DNA of 55,414 nt from an uncultured Spirochaetales bacterium. Its GTDB lineage: Bacteria; Spirochaetota; Spirochaetia; Sphaerochaetales; Sphaerochaetaceae. Below are positions 1 to 8,774 of this stretch, piece by piece; position 1 is the first letter of the stretch; the number at the start of each line of letters is the position of its first letter. The stretch lies in NCBI GenBank assembly GCA_949287505.1, contig CASEGX010000120.1:1-55414 (forward strand), given 5' to 3'. Under the pieces are notes generated by a model, which saw nothing but the letters and a program-made list of their open reading frames with translations, searched no databases and had not been told where the DNA came from. The position numbers and the translations under genes were made by a program.

Positions 1-7
1 AGTGAAT

Positions 8-32
8 CATGGGAGCCATGACAGCTCCCATG
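8..32 (-). terminator. Stem-loop after the peptide-binding protein gene
   Basis: A perfect 9-bp inverted repeat (CATGGGAGC, 7-nt loop, GCTCCCATG) begins 7 bases beyond the stop codon of the binding-protein gene. It probably ends the peptide-transport operon. No clear T-run follows within the visible sequence, so it may be an RNA-end stabiliser or a Rho-assisted terminator rather than a classic intrinsic one. Confidence 0.5.
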
Positions 33-39
33 CAATGGT

Positions 40-1620
40 TCAGTTCTTACATCTGAGGTTATCCCAGAAGATGACGTTGTTGACGTTGACCTCGAAGCCC
101 TCAACCTTGTCCGACATCGTCCAGATGTTATACCTGTCGTTGGTGAAGACCGCTGCCGGATCATCGATGTAGATTATCTGCTCAGCCTGTCTGTAAAGCT
201 CAAGCCTCTTCTCCTCATCGAGTTCGACCATGGCCTCTGCAAGAAGTCTGTCAACCTCGGCGTTGGAATACCAGCCGTAGTTATTGTTGTTGTTTCCGTC
301 CGGTGATGTCGTCCAGATTCTTCTGAGTCCTTCATCACAGTCCGCAGTTCCTGCACCATATCCCATGAAGAACATTGCCCATGGGAAGTCCTCTCCAGGA
401 TATGTCCTGTTACCCATTGCGGAGTTGAATGTTGCGTTATCGACAGTCTCGATAGTTGCATTGATTCCAACCTCAGCAAGCATTGCGACAATCATCTCAC
501 ACGTCTCTGTGGACTTGTTGTAGTTAGGATAGAGCATGATGGACATATCGAAGCCATCAGGGTATCCGGCCTCGGCAAGGAGTGCCTTTGACTTCTCGAG
601 GTCCTGAGGAATGACTCCAAAGTCATAGTATCCCCATACATTCGGGTTCACAGGTGCCGTGGCAGCCTTCTCCCCGATGTCGGAATAGAGGACATCGACA
701 ATGAGCTGCTTATCGATTGCATAGACAATAGCCTGGCGCACGCGTGTGTCCTTGAGATACTCATTTGCACAATTGAACTGGAGTCCGTGTGCTCCGATTC
801 CCTCATATGTCTTGACCTGGATGCCCGGGGTCTCCTGAAGACGCGGGATCTCTGAAGAGTTTACTGTCGAGATATCTACCTGTCCTGTCTCAAGTGCGAC
901 AAGTCTGGCATTTGCATCTGTTACGATGAGGATATCAATCTTCTTTGTAGGAACCTCGCCTCTGAAGTAATCAGGGAATGATTCAAGAACCATCTCCTGA
1001 TCTCTGTCCCAGTATGCAAGTCTGTACGGACCTGTTCCGTTCACTGACTCTGCTGTGAGTCCGAGATCCATTCCATATTTCTCGATGTAGTCTGCATCAA
1101 GGATGAGGTTGGATCTGTGTGTCAGGTTTGCAAGAAGGCTGGCCACCGGGCCCGGAGTAACGATACATACAGTGTAGTCATCGACTGCATATACGTCCTC
1201 GATATATCCCCTTGCAAGGGAGCTGTAACGCACTGCTGTATTATTCAGAAGCCTGTCATAGGATGCGACTACATCTGCAGATGTGAGCTCCTTTCCGTTG
1301 TGGAACTTCACGCCATGGCGGAGGTTGAATGTCCATGTGACTCCATCCTCTCCGACAGACCAGCTCTCTGCAAGATCTCCCTCGATGCTTCCGTCAAGAG
1401 CTCTTCTTACAAGCTGTGAGTAGACAGCCCTGAGATAGACATCGTTCGTGTTGTTCATCTGACCATCCATGTAGTTCTGGTCAGAAGCAGTTGCGATTGT
1501 GATTGTGTCCTTGTACTCTGGCAGTGGTGCTGCACTCTCTTCCGCTTCGGAAGAACCACCGGCGAATACGGACGCTGCAGCAAAAGCCGCAATCAGCATT
1601 ACAGATAGGAATCTCTTCAT
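40..1620 (-). CDS. Oligopeptide/dipeptide ABC transporter substrate-binding protein (SBP family 5)
   Basis: This 526-aa protein is the extracytoplasmic receptor of the peptide ABC importer encoded just upstream. The first 20 residues form a signal peptide ending VFA before GGSSEAEE. There is no lipobox cysteine, so signal peptidase I cleavage is predicted. The mature part has the family 5 layout: an early 'LAESW' block, 'GVTWTFNLRHGVKFHNGKELTSADV' type sequence split over about residues 86-115, and the 'VNGTGPYRLAYWD' block near 195. It is the last gene of the operon, 27 bp after the second ATPase gene, where such receptors are often made in excess. The ligand cannot be read from sequence; peptides, nickel or other small solutes are possible in this family. 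Confidence 0.9.
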   Translation of the reverse strand: MKRFLSVMLIAAFAAASVFAGGSSEAEESAAPLPEYKDTITIATASDQNYMDGQMNNTNDVYLRAVYSQLVRRALDGSIEGDLAESWSVGEDGVTWTFNLRHGVKFHNGKELTSADVVASYDRLLNNTAVRYSSLARGYIEDVYAVDDYTVCIVTPGPVASLLANLTHRSNLILDADYIEKYGMDLGLTAESVNGTGPYRLAYWDRDQEMVLESFPDYFRGEVPTKKIDILIVTDANARLVALETGQVDISTVNSSEIPRLQETPGIQVKTYEGIGAHGLQFNCANEYLKDTRVRQAIVYAIDKQLIVDVLYSDIGEKAATAPVNPNVWGYYDFGVIPQDLEKSKALLAEAGYPDGFDMSIMLYPNYNKSTETCEMIVAMLAEVGINATIETVDNATFNSAMGNRTYPGEDFPWAMFFMGYGAGTADCDEGLRRIWTTSPDGNNNNNYGWYSNAEVDRLLAEAMVELDEEKRLELYRQAEQIIYIDDPAAVFTNDRYNIWTMSDKVEGFEVNVNNVIFWDNLRCKN

Positions 1621-1647
1621 CTCTCCTCCTTCCTTTCTTTGTTTTAT

Positions 1648-2631
1648 TTACAGTTTTTCTGCAAAATAACAGGCCGCAAAATGACCTGGCGAGATCTCTC
1701 TGAGCTCGGGCGCTTTCTTCGAGCACTCATCGGTTGCGAACGGACAGCGTGTATGGAAACAGCAACCTACCGGTGGATGACGCGGAGAAGGGACATCGCC
1801 CTGAATCTCTGCCTTCATCGTGTTTATTGTCGGATCCGGTACAGGAATAGCACTCAGAAGTGCCTTTGTGTACGGATGGAGCGGATTATCGAAAAGCTCA
1901 TCCTTGGCTGTTATCTCAACGATATGTCCAAGATACATGACTGCGATTCTGTCGCAGAGATGATGAACGACACTGAGATTGTGGGAAATGAAGATGTATG
2001 TGAGTCCCCTCTTCTCCTTCAGTTCCTTCATCAGGTTGAGTATCTGGGCCTGTATCGACACATCAAGAGCAGATACCGGCTCATCACATATGATGAGTTC
2101 CGGCCTGAGTGTCAGAGAGCGTGCAATACCGATTCTCTGTCTCTGCCCTCCTGAGAACTCATGGGGATAGCGCGTATACTGTTCGCTGTTGAGACCTACT
2201 TCAGCCATAAGACGCCTTACGGTCTCTTCCCTCTCTGCCGGTGTCCCGATCTTGTGCTCATCAAGAGGCTCTTTTATACATGCACCGACTGTGAAGCGAG
2301 GATCAAGGGAAGAATACGGATCCTGGAATATGATCTGTATCTTCCTGGCCATATCCTTGCTGTGGCGGTTCTTTTCACCGAGAATCGACTCTCCATGAAG
2401 CTTTATATCACCAGAGGTTGGCCTGACCAGGCCTACAATTGCATGTCCTGTCGTTGATTTTCCGCATCCGGATTCGCCGACTATTCCGAATGCCTCCTTC
2501 TTATATACATTGAACGATATACCATCAACGGCTTTTACATATTCCTTTTTCGAGAAGATTGTGGAACCTTTTACCGGATAATATACCTTGAGATTATTTA
2601 CTTCGAGAAGAACTTCTTTGTTTTCCATCAT
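1648..2631 (-). CDS. Peptide ABC transporter ATP-binding protein (OppF/DppF type)
   Basis: This 327-aa ABC ATPase energises the peptide importer. Walker A is GESGCGKST at about residues 53-60, the signature is FSGGQRQ at 159-165 and Walker B ends in CDEP near 182-185. The C-terminal oligopeptide/dipeptide transporter tail carries the cysteine-rich GCCFHTRCPF segment typical of OppF/DppF. The start codon overlaps the stop of the upstream ATPase gene by 4 bp, so the two ATPases are translationally coupled, matching their function as a heterodimer under the two permeases. The receptor gene follows 27 bp later. Confidence 0.93.
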   Translation of the reverse strand: MMENKEVLLEVNNLKVYYPVKGSTIFSKKEYVKAVDGISFNVYKKEAFGIVGESGCGKSTTGHAIVGLVRPTSGDIKLHGESILGEKNRHSKDMARKIQIIFQDPYSSLDPRFTVGACIKEPLDEHKIGTPAEREETVRRLMAEVGLNSEQYTRYPHEFSGGQRQRIGIARSLTLRPELIICDEPVSALDVSIQAQILNLMKELKEKRGLTYIFISHNLSVVHHLCDRIAVMYLGHIVEITAKDELFDNPLHPYTKALLSAIPVPDPTINTMKAEIQGDVPSPRHPPVGCCFHTRCPFATDECSKKAPELREISPGHFAACYFAEKL

Positions 2632-3608
2632 TCAGCCTCTTTCGCATATTTCCAGCATCTGACTTTCCTTCCATCCTCAAGTGTGACAAGAGGAGGAGCC
2701 TTCTTTGCACAGATTTCCATGCAATCCTCACATCGCGGAGAGAAACGGCATCCCTCAGGATAATCCTTAGGACTAGGGATACTGCCCTTGATTGAGAAAA
2801 GCGTATCCTTCTTATCCGTCGGACTTGGAATCGAGCGCAGCAGCCCTGAAGTGTATGGATGGAGCGGCTGTTTGAATATGCTGTTCACATCGGCATACTC
2901 AACGGCAAGACCGGCATACATGACCATTACCCTCTTCGCTATCTGGGCAACGACACCCAGGTCATGAGTTATGAGGATGATTGATGTATGGTTCTCCATC
3001 TGAAGATCCTTCAGAAGGTGCATGATCTGCGCCTGTATGGTAACATCCAGCGCCGTCGTAGGCTCATCTGCGATGAGTATGTCCGGATTGCAGGCAAGTG
3101 CCATGGCAATCATGACACGCTGTCTCATACCACCGGAGAGCTGATGAGGATACTCATCTATCACCAATTCCGGTGAAGGTATCCTTACCTTCTTCAGCAT
3201 CTCGATGGCCTTTTCCCTTGCCTGTTTCTTATCCAGTCCCTGATGCATGTGCAGTATATCGCAGATCTGGTACCCGATCGTGAAGACAGGATTGAGCGAT
3301 GTAAGAGGTTCCTGGAATATCATGGATATATGATTTCCGCGGATCTTCCTCATCTCTTTCTCGCTCTTTTTAAGCAGGTCCTCTCCCTTGAAGATGATTT
3401 CACCATCAATGATCTTTCCAGGAGGCGTTGCGACAATCTGGAGAATCGAGAGTGACGTGACACTCTTGCCGCATCCAGACTCTCCTACGATAGCAAGAGT
3501 CTCATCGGGCATGAGGTTGAAATCGAGACCATCAACAGCGGGAACGACTCCTTCCTCAGTATAGAAATATGTCTTGAGGTTTCTAACCTTAAGCAATGGT
3601 TCAGCCAT
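2628..3608 (-). CDS. Peptide ABC transporter ATP-binding protein (OppD/DppD type)
   Basis: This 326-aa protein is the partner ATPase of the peptide importer. Walker A GESGCGKS lies at residues 43-50, the signature LSGGMRQ at 157-163 and Walker B LIADEPTT at about 178-185, followed by ALDVT. The C-terminal oligo_HPY-type tail includes [10 protein letters not shown]. Gene order permease-permease-ATPase-ATPase-receptor and an 11-bp gap from the upstream permease gene support one transcript. Which ATPase pairs with which permease is inferred from general Opp/Dpp architecture. Confidence 0.93.
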   Translation of the reverse strand: MAEPLLKVRNLKTYFYTEEGVVPAVDGLDFNLMPDETLAIVGESGCGKSVTSLSILQIVATPPGKIIDGEIIFKGEDLLKKSEKEMRKIRGNHISMIFQEPLTSLNPVFTIGYQICDILHMHQGLDKKQAREKAIEMLKKVRIPSPELVIDEYPHQLSGGMRQRVMIAMALACNPDILIADEPTTALDVTIQAQIMHLLKDLQMENHTSIILITHDLGVVAQIAKRVMVMYAGLAVEYADVNSIFKQPLHPYTSGLLRSIPSPTDKKDTLFSIKGSIPSPKDYPEGCRFSPRCEDCMEICAKKAPPLVTLEDGRKVRCWKYAKEAE

Positions 3609-3619
3609 ATCGATACTCC

Positions 3620-4459
3620 TTACCTGGTATTCTTGAGCTTCGGATCGAGCGCATCGCGTAGTCCGTCACCGACAAGGCTGAAGCTCATGACGACGAGTGT
3701 GATTGCGATTCCCGGGAAAATTGCTTCCCATGGATTTGATCTGAGTACATCTTTTGCCTTGTTCAGCATCGCTCCCCATTCAGGATTTGGTGGCTGTACA
3801 CCAAGGCCAAGGAATGAAAGGGACGATGATGTAAGGATTGCGGTTCCCAGGTTCAGAGTCACGTTTACAATCATCTGAGAGACAGAGTTGGGAACAATAT
3901 GCTTGCATATGATCTTGAAGCTGCTCTCTCCGATGACCTTTGCCGCTCCAATGTACTGGGCATCCTTATTTGTAAGAACAACGCCTCTGACCATTCGGGC
4001 TATAGACGGTATGGAGAATACGGCTATGGCGACAATCGTATTGCCGGTACCGTTACCGAGAATAGCGACAATGACGATTGCGAGAAGCAGGCCGGGGAAT
4101 GCAAGAAGCACATCTATGACTCTGGATATCACGGAATCGACCCATCCACCGTAGTAACCGGCAAGAACTCCCATGATTATTCCGATAAGACATCCAGAAA
4201 GAACACCGGAGAAGCTTATATACATCGATATCCTTGCACCATACACGATTCTTGTCAGGATATCGCGTCCAAGATAGTCAGTACCGCATGGATGCTCCAA
4301 GCTCGGTCCCTGTCCGATCTCCCTCAGGTTCTGCTCAAGCGGTCCTTCTGGAAAGAAAAGAGGCCCGAAAATTGCCATGAAGAAGAAAAGTCCGAGAATC
4401 ACAAGACCGATAACAGAGACCTTTCTCTTGATGAAACGTCTGAAAACAGGATTCTTCAT
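3620..4459 (-). CDS. Peptide ABC transporter permease (OppC/DppC type)
   Basis: This 279-aa inner-membrane permease has an N-terminal OppC_N-like membrane segment (about residues 14-35), the 'GTDYLGRDILTRIVYGARIS' block near 59-78 that is diagnostic of DppC/OppC, and a BPD_transp_1 core. The EAA-type cytoplasmic loop ('IGAAKVIGES' onward, roughly 170-190) contacts the ATPases. The C-terminus ends with the GDGLRDALDPKL motif common in the family. It lies 7 bp after the OppB-type gene, consistent with an obligate permease pair. Confidence 0.93.
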   Translation of the reverse strand: MKNPVFRRFIKRKVSVIGLVILGLFFFMAIFGPLFFPEGPLEQNLREIGQGPSLEHPCGTDYLGRDILTRIVYGARISMYISFSGVLSGCLIGIIMGVLAGYYGGWVDSVISRVIDVLLAFPGLLLAIVIVAILGNGTGNTIVAIAVFSIPSIARMVRGVVLTNKDAQYIGAAKVIGESSFKIICKHIVPNSVSQMIVNVTLNLGTAILTSSSLSFLGLGVQPPNPEWGAMLNKAKDVLRSNPWEAIFPGIAITLVVMSFSLVGDGLRDALDPKLKNTR

Positions 4460-4466
4460 AAAGGCC

Positions 4467-5399
4467 TCACTTTATCTTTACTCTCGGGTCCACGAACCCG
4501 TAGAGGATATCGACAATCGTATTTACGACAACGAATGAACAGGAAAGGATAAGAACCGTGCTCTGAATAGCAGGGTAGTCTCTTCCGTTCACACTGCTGA
4601 CAAGGAATGTACCGATTCCCGGGATATTGAAGATGGTCTCAACCATAGTAGCACCGGCAAGGAGGCTTCCGAATCTAAGACCGATAGCGGTGAGTACAGG
4701 AATAAAGGCATTCTTGAAAGCATACATGGTTATTATCTTCGTTTTTGATATACCGTATGCTTTTGCAGTTCTTGTGTAGTCCTGATTGATGACATCAAGC
4801 ATCGAGGATCTGGTTGTCCTTGATATCATACCGATGGCACCGAGGCCAAGGGTCACAATGGGGAGAATCGCGTGTTTCCATGTCGTCATACCAAGACTCG
4901 GCAATACCCGCAGATGCAAGCAGAAATACAGCATCAGGAGCATGGCAAGGAAGAATGACGGTACGGAGACAGCAATCATGGAAATGACCATGACTATGTT
5001 ATCTCCCGCTTTATTATGGAACGTGGCGGCGATGATTCCGGCGATGACACCGAGAAGTGAACCGATAATCGTTCCACCGAAAGCAAGGATTATCGTGTAC
5101 TGATACCTGTTAGCAAGCTCAGTCGCGATAGTCTTATGCGTAATAATCGAAGTTCCTAGATCCCCATGGAAGATCCCGGCTATCCAGCGCAAATACTGAA
5201 CAATAAGTGGATCATTAAGACCATAGTACTCCCTCATGGCCTCAATTGTTTCTTCACTGGCGCCGGCGCCCTCCGATACCCCGTAAAGCAGGGTAATCGG
5301 ATCGCCGGGGATTATTCTCACCATGAGGAATACAACAACTGACACCAAGAAAAGAGTTGGGATCAACTGTAGCAATCGTCTGAGAATATATTTCAGCAT
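4467..5399 (-). CDS. Peptide ABC transporter permease (OppB/DppB type)
   Basis: This 310-aa integral membrane protein is the first permease of the peptide importer. The N-terminus MLKYILRRLLQLIPTL, the 'RIIPGDP' block near residue 28 and the ending 'GFVDPRVKIK' are hallmarks of OppB/DppB proteins. Six or so membrane segments follow, with the EAA-like loop around 190-215 (YTRTAKAYGISKTKI). Its ATG lies inside the last codons of the RidA-type gene (7-bp overlap), tying the importer to that small protein. Confidence 0.93.
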   Translation of the reverse strand: MLKYILRRLLQLIPTLFLVSVVVFLMVRIIPGDPITLLYGVSEGAGASEETIEAMREYYGLNDPLIVQYLRWIAGIFHGDLGTSIITHKTIATELANRYQYTIILAFGGTIIGSLLGVIAGIIAATFHNKAGDNIVMVISMIAVSVPSFFLAMLLMLYFCLHLRVLPSLGMTTWKHAILPIVTLGLGAIGMISRTTRSSMLDVINQDYTRTAKAYGISKTKIITMYAFKNAFIPVLTAIGLRFGSLLAGATMVETIFNIPGIGTFLVSSVNGRDYPAIQSTVLILSCSFVVVNTIVDILYGFVDPRVKIK

Positions 5400-5743
5400 A
5401 TGGCAGCTATCACACTCATCTCTAATAGATATCCGCCATCGATTTTGGATTCGATGCAGACTCTAGCCGGGGCTCTGCCAGGTGTAGTCCAGGCATTATA
5501 AACCTCATTCATCTCCGCCTTGAGGGCCATGTCAGCGATATAGATCGTGACCATCAGAAGATGATCCTTGTCTGTACCATGAAGCTTGAAAAGCTCATCA
5601 AAACGATCAAGAAGATACTTTGTCTGCTCCTTGATTGTCGCATGCTTCTTACCATCTACATGGCCCGAGAAATATATCACACCATTATGAACAACTGCGC
5701 GTGAAAATGTCGGAGATGGGTCAATATATTTGATATCATCCAT
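5393..5743 (-). CDS. RidA/YjgF/YER057c-family protein
   Basis: This protein has 116 residues, the usual RidA length. RidA proteins hydrolyse reactive enamine/imine intermediates released by PLP enzymes. The family signatures are visible: 'VHNGVIYFSGHVD' near the N-terminus, 'LMVTIYIAD' in the middle and 'PGRAPARVCIESK' with the substrate-binding arginine, ending 'LEMSVIAAIC'. I chose the ATG at 5743 because TAAGGAGG sits just upstream; the TAA of the TPR gene forms part of that ribosome-binding region. A longer reading frame exists upstream but overlaps the TPR gene. The gene overlaps the OppB-type permease start by 7 bp, suggesting a link to amino-acid or peptide catabolism. The exact substrate is unknown. 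Confidence 0.88.
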   Translation of the reverse strand: MDDIKYIDPSPTFSRAVVHNGVIYFSGHVDGKKHATIKEQTKYLLDRFDELFKLHGTDKDHLLMVTIYIADMALKAEMNEVYNAWTTPGRAPARVCIESKIDGGYLLEMSVIAAIC

Positions 5744-5757
5744 ATAGTAAGGCCTCC

Positions 5758-6570
5758 TTATTTGATGATTCCGAGCTTCTTTGCGATAGGTATGGACTTT
5801 GTGTAACCGAAAGCACCTGGATATGCGATTTCCTGAAGTCTTGCGATTGCATCGTATGCGGCCTTGTCGTTTCCATGCATTTTCTGGAACCAGTAAAGAC
5901 CGTAAAGCATTCCGCATTCCTCAAGATGGACTCTGTCAGGCCTGTTGAGGACCTTCTTTGCCATCTCTTCCTCGTTGATATAGTCCTCTGGCTTTACAAT
6001 GCCCTTATAAAGCTGTACAGCTCTCTCGTATCCATAATCCATCTGAGGTGCATGTGCCTTGCTGCAATCAATGAGATCAAGGCTCTTCTTTGCCTCATCG
6101 AACTTGCCGAGCTCGCAGTATGATGTGTAGAGCCAGTGAATAAGCGGATAATGCTCATCTGGAATTGAGTAGTTGAGGCACTGCTTGAAATCATAGATAG
6201 CATTCTCATACTCCTCATGGATGTTCCATGTGGTAGCTCTGTAATACCAGTATGTCCAGTTCTGAGGATCGAGCTGGATGCAGAGTGTGAAATCTGCGAC
6301 AGCCTGTCTCCACTCATTGATTGCATTATGTCTGCGGCCTCTGCCGAAGTAGTTAGGAGCATAGAAAGGAGCATATGAGATTCCTATGGAATGTGCGTCG
6401 ATTGCTTCCTCGATTTTTCCTGCATTTGAGAGAGCGACACCCTTCTTGTACCATGCAAGCGGATCAGTCTCATCTTTCTTGAGCTCTGCATCAGCTTCTT
6501 CAAGTGTCGGCTGCATCATGAGGATATTCCTCATTTCAAGGTTCTTCTCTTCGTTGTAAACAAACTTCAT
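5758..6570 (-). CDS. Tetratricopeptide-repeat protein
   Basis: This is a 270-aa soluble protein without a signal peptide. Several TPR-like helix pairs are visible: about residues 38-71 ('PLAWYKKGVALSNAGKIEEA'), 72-105, 106-139 ('WTYWYYRATTWNIHEEYENA') and 145-175. The C-terminal third is helical but less repeat-like. TPR proteins are protein-binding scaffolds; the partner is unknown. The ribosome-binding site is GGAGG 8 bases before ATG. It is the first gene of the operon that continues into the RidA-type gene and the peptide ABC importer. Such a scaffold in first position is unusual for an Opp locus and may sense or organise substrate-processing enzymes. Confidence 0.8.
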   Translation of the reverse strand: MKFVYNEEKNLEMRNILMMQPTLEEADAELKKDETDPLAWYKKGVALSNAGKIEEAIDAHSIGISYAPFYAPNYFGRGRRHNAINEWRQAVADFTLCIQLDPQNWTYWYYRATTWNIHEEYENAIYDFKQCLNYSIPDEHYPLIHWLYTSYCELGKFDEAKKSLDLIDCSKAHAPQMDYGYERAVQLYKGIVKPEDYINEEEMAKKVLNRPDRVHLEECGMLYGLYWFQKMHGNDKAAYDAIARLQEIAYPGAFGYTKSIPIAKKLGIIK

Positions 6571-6749
6571 CTGATATACCTCCAGACGGCTATAAAGCCA
6601 TCTTCATTAGGCTGAGTGTAGAACAAACAAAATCAATTGTACATACTTTTACTGTATTAAACCTGCATAAATATGCATCAAAATTAATCAGTTCGCATTT
6701 TGTATCTTACGAGCAGTAAAATCATGTATTTTTCACAGATACGAAGATG

Positions 6750-6774
6750 AAAAAACCGGACCACAAGAGTCCGG
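6750..6774 (-). terminator. Intrinsic terminator of the alcohol dehydrogenase gene
   Basis: On the minus strand the stem CCGGAC / GTCCGG with a 7-nt loop is followed directly by six T residues. It lies about 20 bases after the dehydrogenase stop codon and separates that gene from the downstream TPR-RidA-peptide transporter operon. Confidence 0.85.
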
Positions 6775-6795
6775 CAAAGCATCTGGAAGCGCTCC

Positions 6796-7971
6796 TTATT
6801 TACATCTTCTGTAAACTTCTTCCATATCCTCCCTCTGAAGGACACGGAAATTGCCCAGAGTGCGCTTTCCATAGAATGTAGCTTTATCAAGAAGCTCGCT
6901 GAGAGCATCCTCGCTCAGTGTTATATTGATCTCGGACAGGGAGACAGGCATGCCAAGTGATGCAAAAAACTCCTTGAAAGCCTCAATCGTTTTCTCTGCA
7001 GCTTCCTTATCATCCTTGCCTTCAATGCCGAAGACATTCTTTCCAAGCTTTGCAAAGCGCGAATAATCCGTCGAGGCAACATAGCTTGCCCATGCAGGGA
7101 ATACGATCGCAAGTCCTGCACCATGTGCGATGTCGAACATACCGGAAAGTTCATGCTCAAGCTGATGACATGCCCAGTCACCCTTACTGGGGTTTCCAGC
7201 AGCCATGAGCCCATTGTGGGAAAGGCTTGAAGCCCACATCACATTTGCTCTCGCATCATAATCAACCGGATTCTTATGAAGAATCTTTCCATTCTCAATT
7301 ACGGACCTGATGAGAGCGAATGAAAGATCGTCCGTGAAGTCCAGCCCCGTTCCAGCATGGAAATATCTTTCAAGTGTATGCATGATGATATCCACAGTGC
7401 CACAGGATGTCTGGTAATCAGGAACAGTATATGTAAGCTCAGGATTCATGAGTGCGAACTTCACCCTGCAATAGTCACTGTTACAGCCTCTCTTGAGACC
7501 ACCATCTTCATTCGTGAGAACGGAGCTGTCACTCATCTCGCTTCCGGCTGCTGCCATTGTAAGTATCACTCCAACAGGCGCAGAACCAGCGGGTACCCTC
7601 TTTCCACAGTAGAAATCCCACGGATCGCAGGCGCCGAAGACTCCGTATCCGACAGCTTTCGCCGTATCGATGACAGAACCACCGCCTACTGCAAGGATGA
7701 AATCCAGATTCTCATCTGCAAAGATTTTCACACCCTCCCGTGCCAGGCTGATTCTAGGATTCGGCTTAACGCCACCAAGTTCGTGGAAATATATACCATG
7801 TTCATTGAGAATGCTTCTTACCTTTCCAAGAAGTCCGGATTTCTCAGCAGAGTGTCCTCCATAGATGAGAAGAACCCTTTTGGCACCAAAAGCTTCCAGC
7901 TGTGTTCCGACTTCGTTCTCAGCACCTTGTCCGAAAATCACCTTGGTAGGTGCAAAATACTGACTTATCAT
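6796..7971 (-). CDS. Iron-containing alcohol dehydrogenase (butanol dehydrogenase/YqhD-like)
   Basis: This 391-aa group III alcohol dehydrogenase reduces aldehydes to alcohols with NAD(P)H. The dinucleotide-binding GGGS motif is at residues 96-99. Likely Fe/Zn ligands are D194, H198, H269 and H283, with the same spacing as the YqhD/BdhA group ('GTVDIIMHTLERYF', 'CHQLEHEL', 'DIAHG'). The start at 7971 is chosen because AGGAGG is 5 bases upstream; an upstream in-frame ATG would add 21 residues that do not resemble the family. It is monocistronic, with a terminator downstream and a perfect inverted repeat in its upstream region. The physiological role (fermentative ethanol/butanol formation or aldehyde detoxification) is inferred. 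Confidence 0.92.
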   Translation of the reverse strand: MISQYFAPTKVIFGQGAENEVGTQLEAFGAKRVLLIYGGHSAEKSGLLGKVRSILNEHGIYFHELGGVKPNPRISLAREGVKIFADENLDFILAVGGGSVIDTAKAVGYGVFGACDPWDFYCGKRVPAGSAPVGVILTMAAAGSEMSDSSVLTNEDGGLKRGCNSDYCRVKFALMNPELTYTVPDYQTSCGTVDIIMHTLERYFHAGTGLDFTDDLSFALIRSVIENGKILHKNPVDYDARANVMWASSLSHNGLMAAGNPSKGDWACHQLEHELSGMFDIAHGAGLAIVFPAWASYVASTDYSRFAKLGKNVFGIEGKDDKEAAEKTIEAFKEFFASLGMPVSLSEINITLSEDALSELLDKATFYGKRTLGNFRVLQREDMEEVYRRCK

Positions 7972-8053
7972 TTCAACCTCCTGCATTCGTGCATTGAAAT
8001 TGCAATTATCATATAACCTGTTGACAGTGTTCACAATATGATTATTAAAAAAT

Positions 8054-8083
8054 ATATTTTATTCCAATATCAGAATAAAATAT
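8054..8083. promoter_or_regulatory. Perfect 11-bp inverted repeat between divergent genes
   Basis: ATATTTTATTC and its exact reverse complement flank an 8-nt spacer in the AT-rich region between the alcohol dehydrogenase and the divergent YczE-like gene. The symmetry and location fit an operator for a dimeric regulator. No regulator gene is adjacent, and a simple AT-rich promoter is an alternative. Confidence 0.45.
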
Positions 8084-8159
8084 AAATAAATTATATTAAA
8101 AACGACGTATAGATGAAATAAAGCGTGATGCGGAGAGTTCCTCATGATAGCATTACACA

Positions 8160-8774
8160 ATGGAAGAAAGAAAAGCAAAAAGGTTCCTGACTATGCTTAC
8201 AGGGATCATCGGCATGGGTGTGTTCCTGTCATTTCTCTTGGGCGTCGGATATGGAACTGATACATCCGCATTCATGAATAATTCCCTTGCAGAGTATACA
8301 GGCCTCTCATTCGGTACGGTCATGGTCATCACCAATGCCATATTCTTCATCCCCGAACTCATCTGGGGACGGAAGATGATTGGCATAGGGACAATAGCGA
8401 ACATGGTCCTGATAGGCTACATATCTGACTTCTGCAGGATGCTGGAGGCAGAATACCTTCCGGCAATGATGTTCACGGCTCAGCCATACAGGACACTGAC
8501 CTTTTCAATAGCACTGCTTCTTTTCCTGATCTCAGTTGCACTTTACATGAATGCGGATATGGGGCTTGCACCATTCGATTCAATACCCCAGATGGTAGCC
8601 GCATCCTCCCGCCTGCCGTTCTTCATCATACGCATGCTCTGGGATTTCATCATAATACTGATAGGTGTGGCCGCAGGCGGCAATCTCACAATCGGGACAG
8701 TTATCCTGGCCTTCACAATCGGACCGGCGGTGTCGCTCATTGGCAAGGTGATGAAAAGACGATCATTGGCGTGA
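8160..8774 (+). CDS. YczE/YitT-like integral membrane protein
   Basis: This 204-aa protein has about six hydrophobic segments (near residues 8-30, 50-70, 78-98, 108-130, 148-170 and 174-195). The sequence 'MNADMGLAPFDSIPQMVA' around 133-150 matches the conserved GL(A/G)P(F/W)D block of YczE-type membrane proteins. Their function is not established; they are often annotated as membrane transporters of unknown substrate. A TAG stop lies 9-12 bases upstream of the ATG in the same frame, which fixes this start, although the ribosome-binding site is poor (GGAGAG about 22 bases away). Its 3' end overlaps the convergent response-regulator gene by 12 bp. Confidence 0.75.
   Translation: MEERKAKRFLTMLTGIIGMGVFLSFLLGVGYGTDTSAFMNNSLAEYTGLSFGTVMVITNAIFFIPELIWGRKMIGIGTIANMVLIGYISDFCRMLEAEYLPAMMFTAQPYRTLTFSIALLLFLISVALYMNADMGLAPFDSIPQMVAASSRLPFFIIRMLWDFIIILIGVAAGGNLTIGTVILAFTIGPAVSLIGKVMKRRSLA

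Noticed and set aside
5744..5917. 58-residue extension of the RidA-type protein
   Set aside because: It overlaps the TPR coding region in another frame; the ATG at 5743 has GGAGG and gives standard family length.
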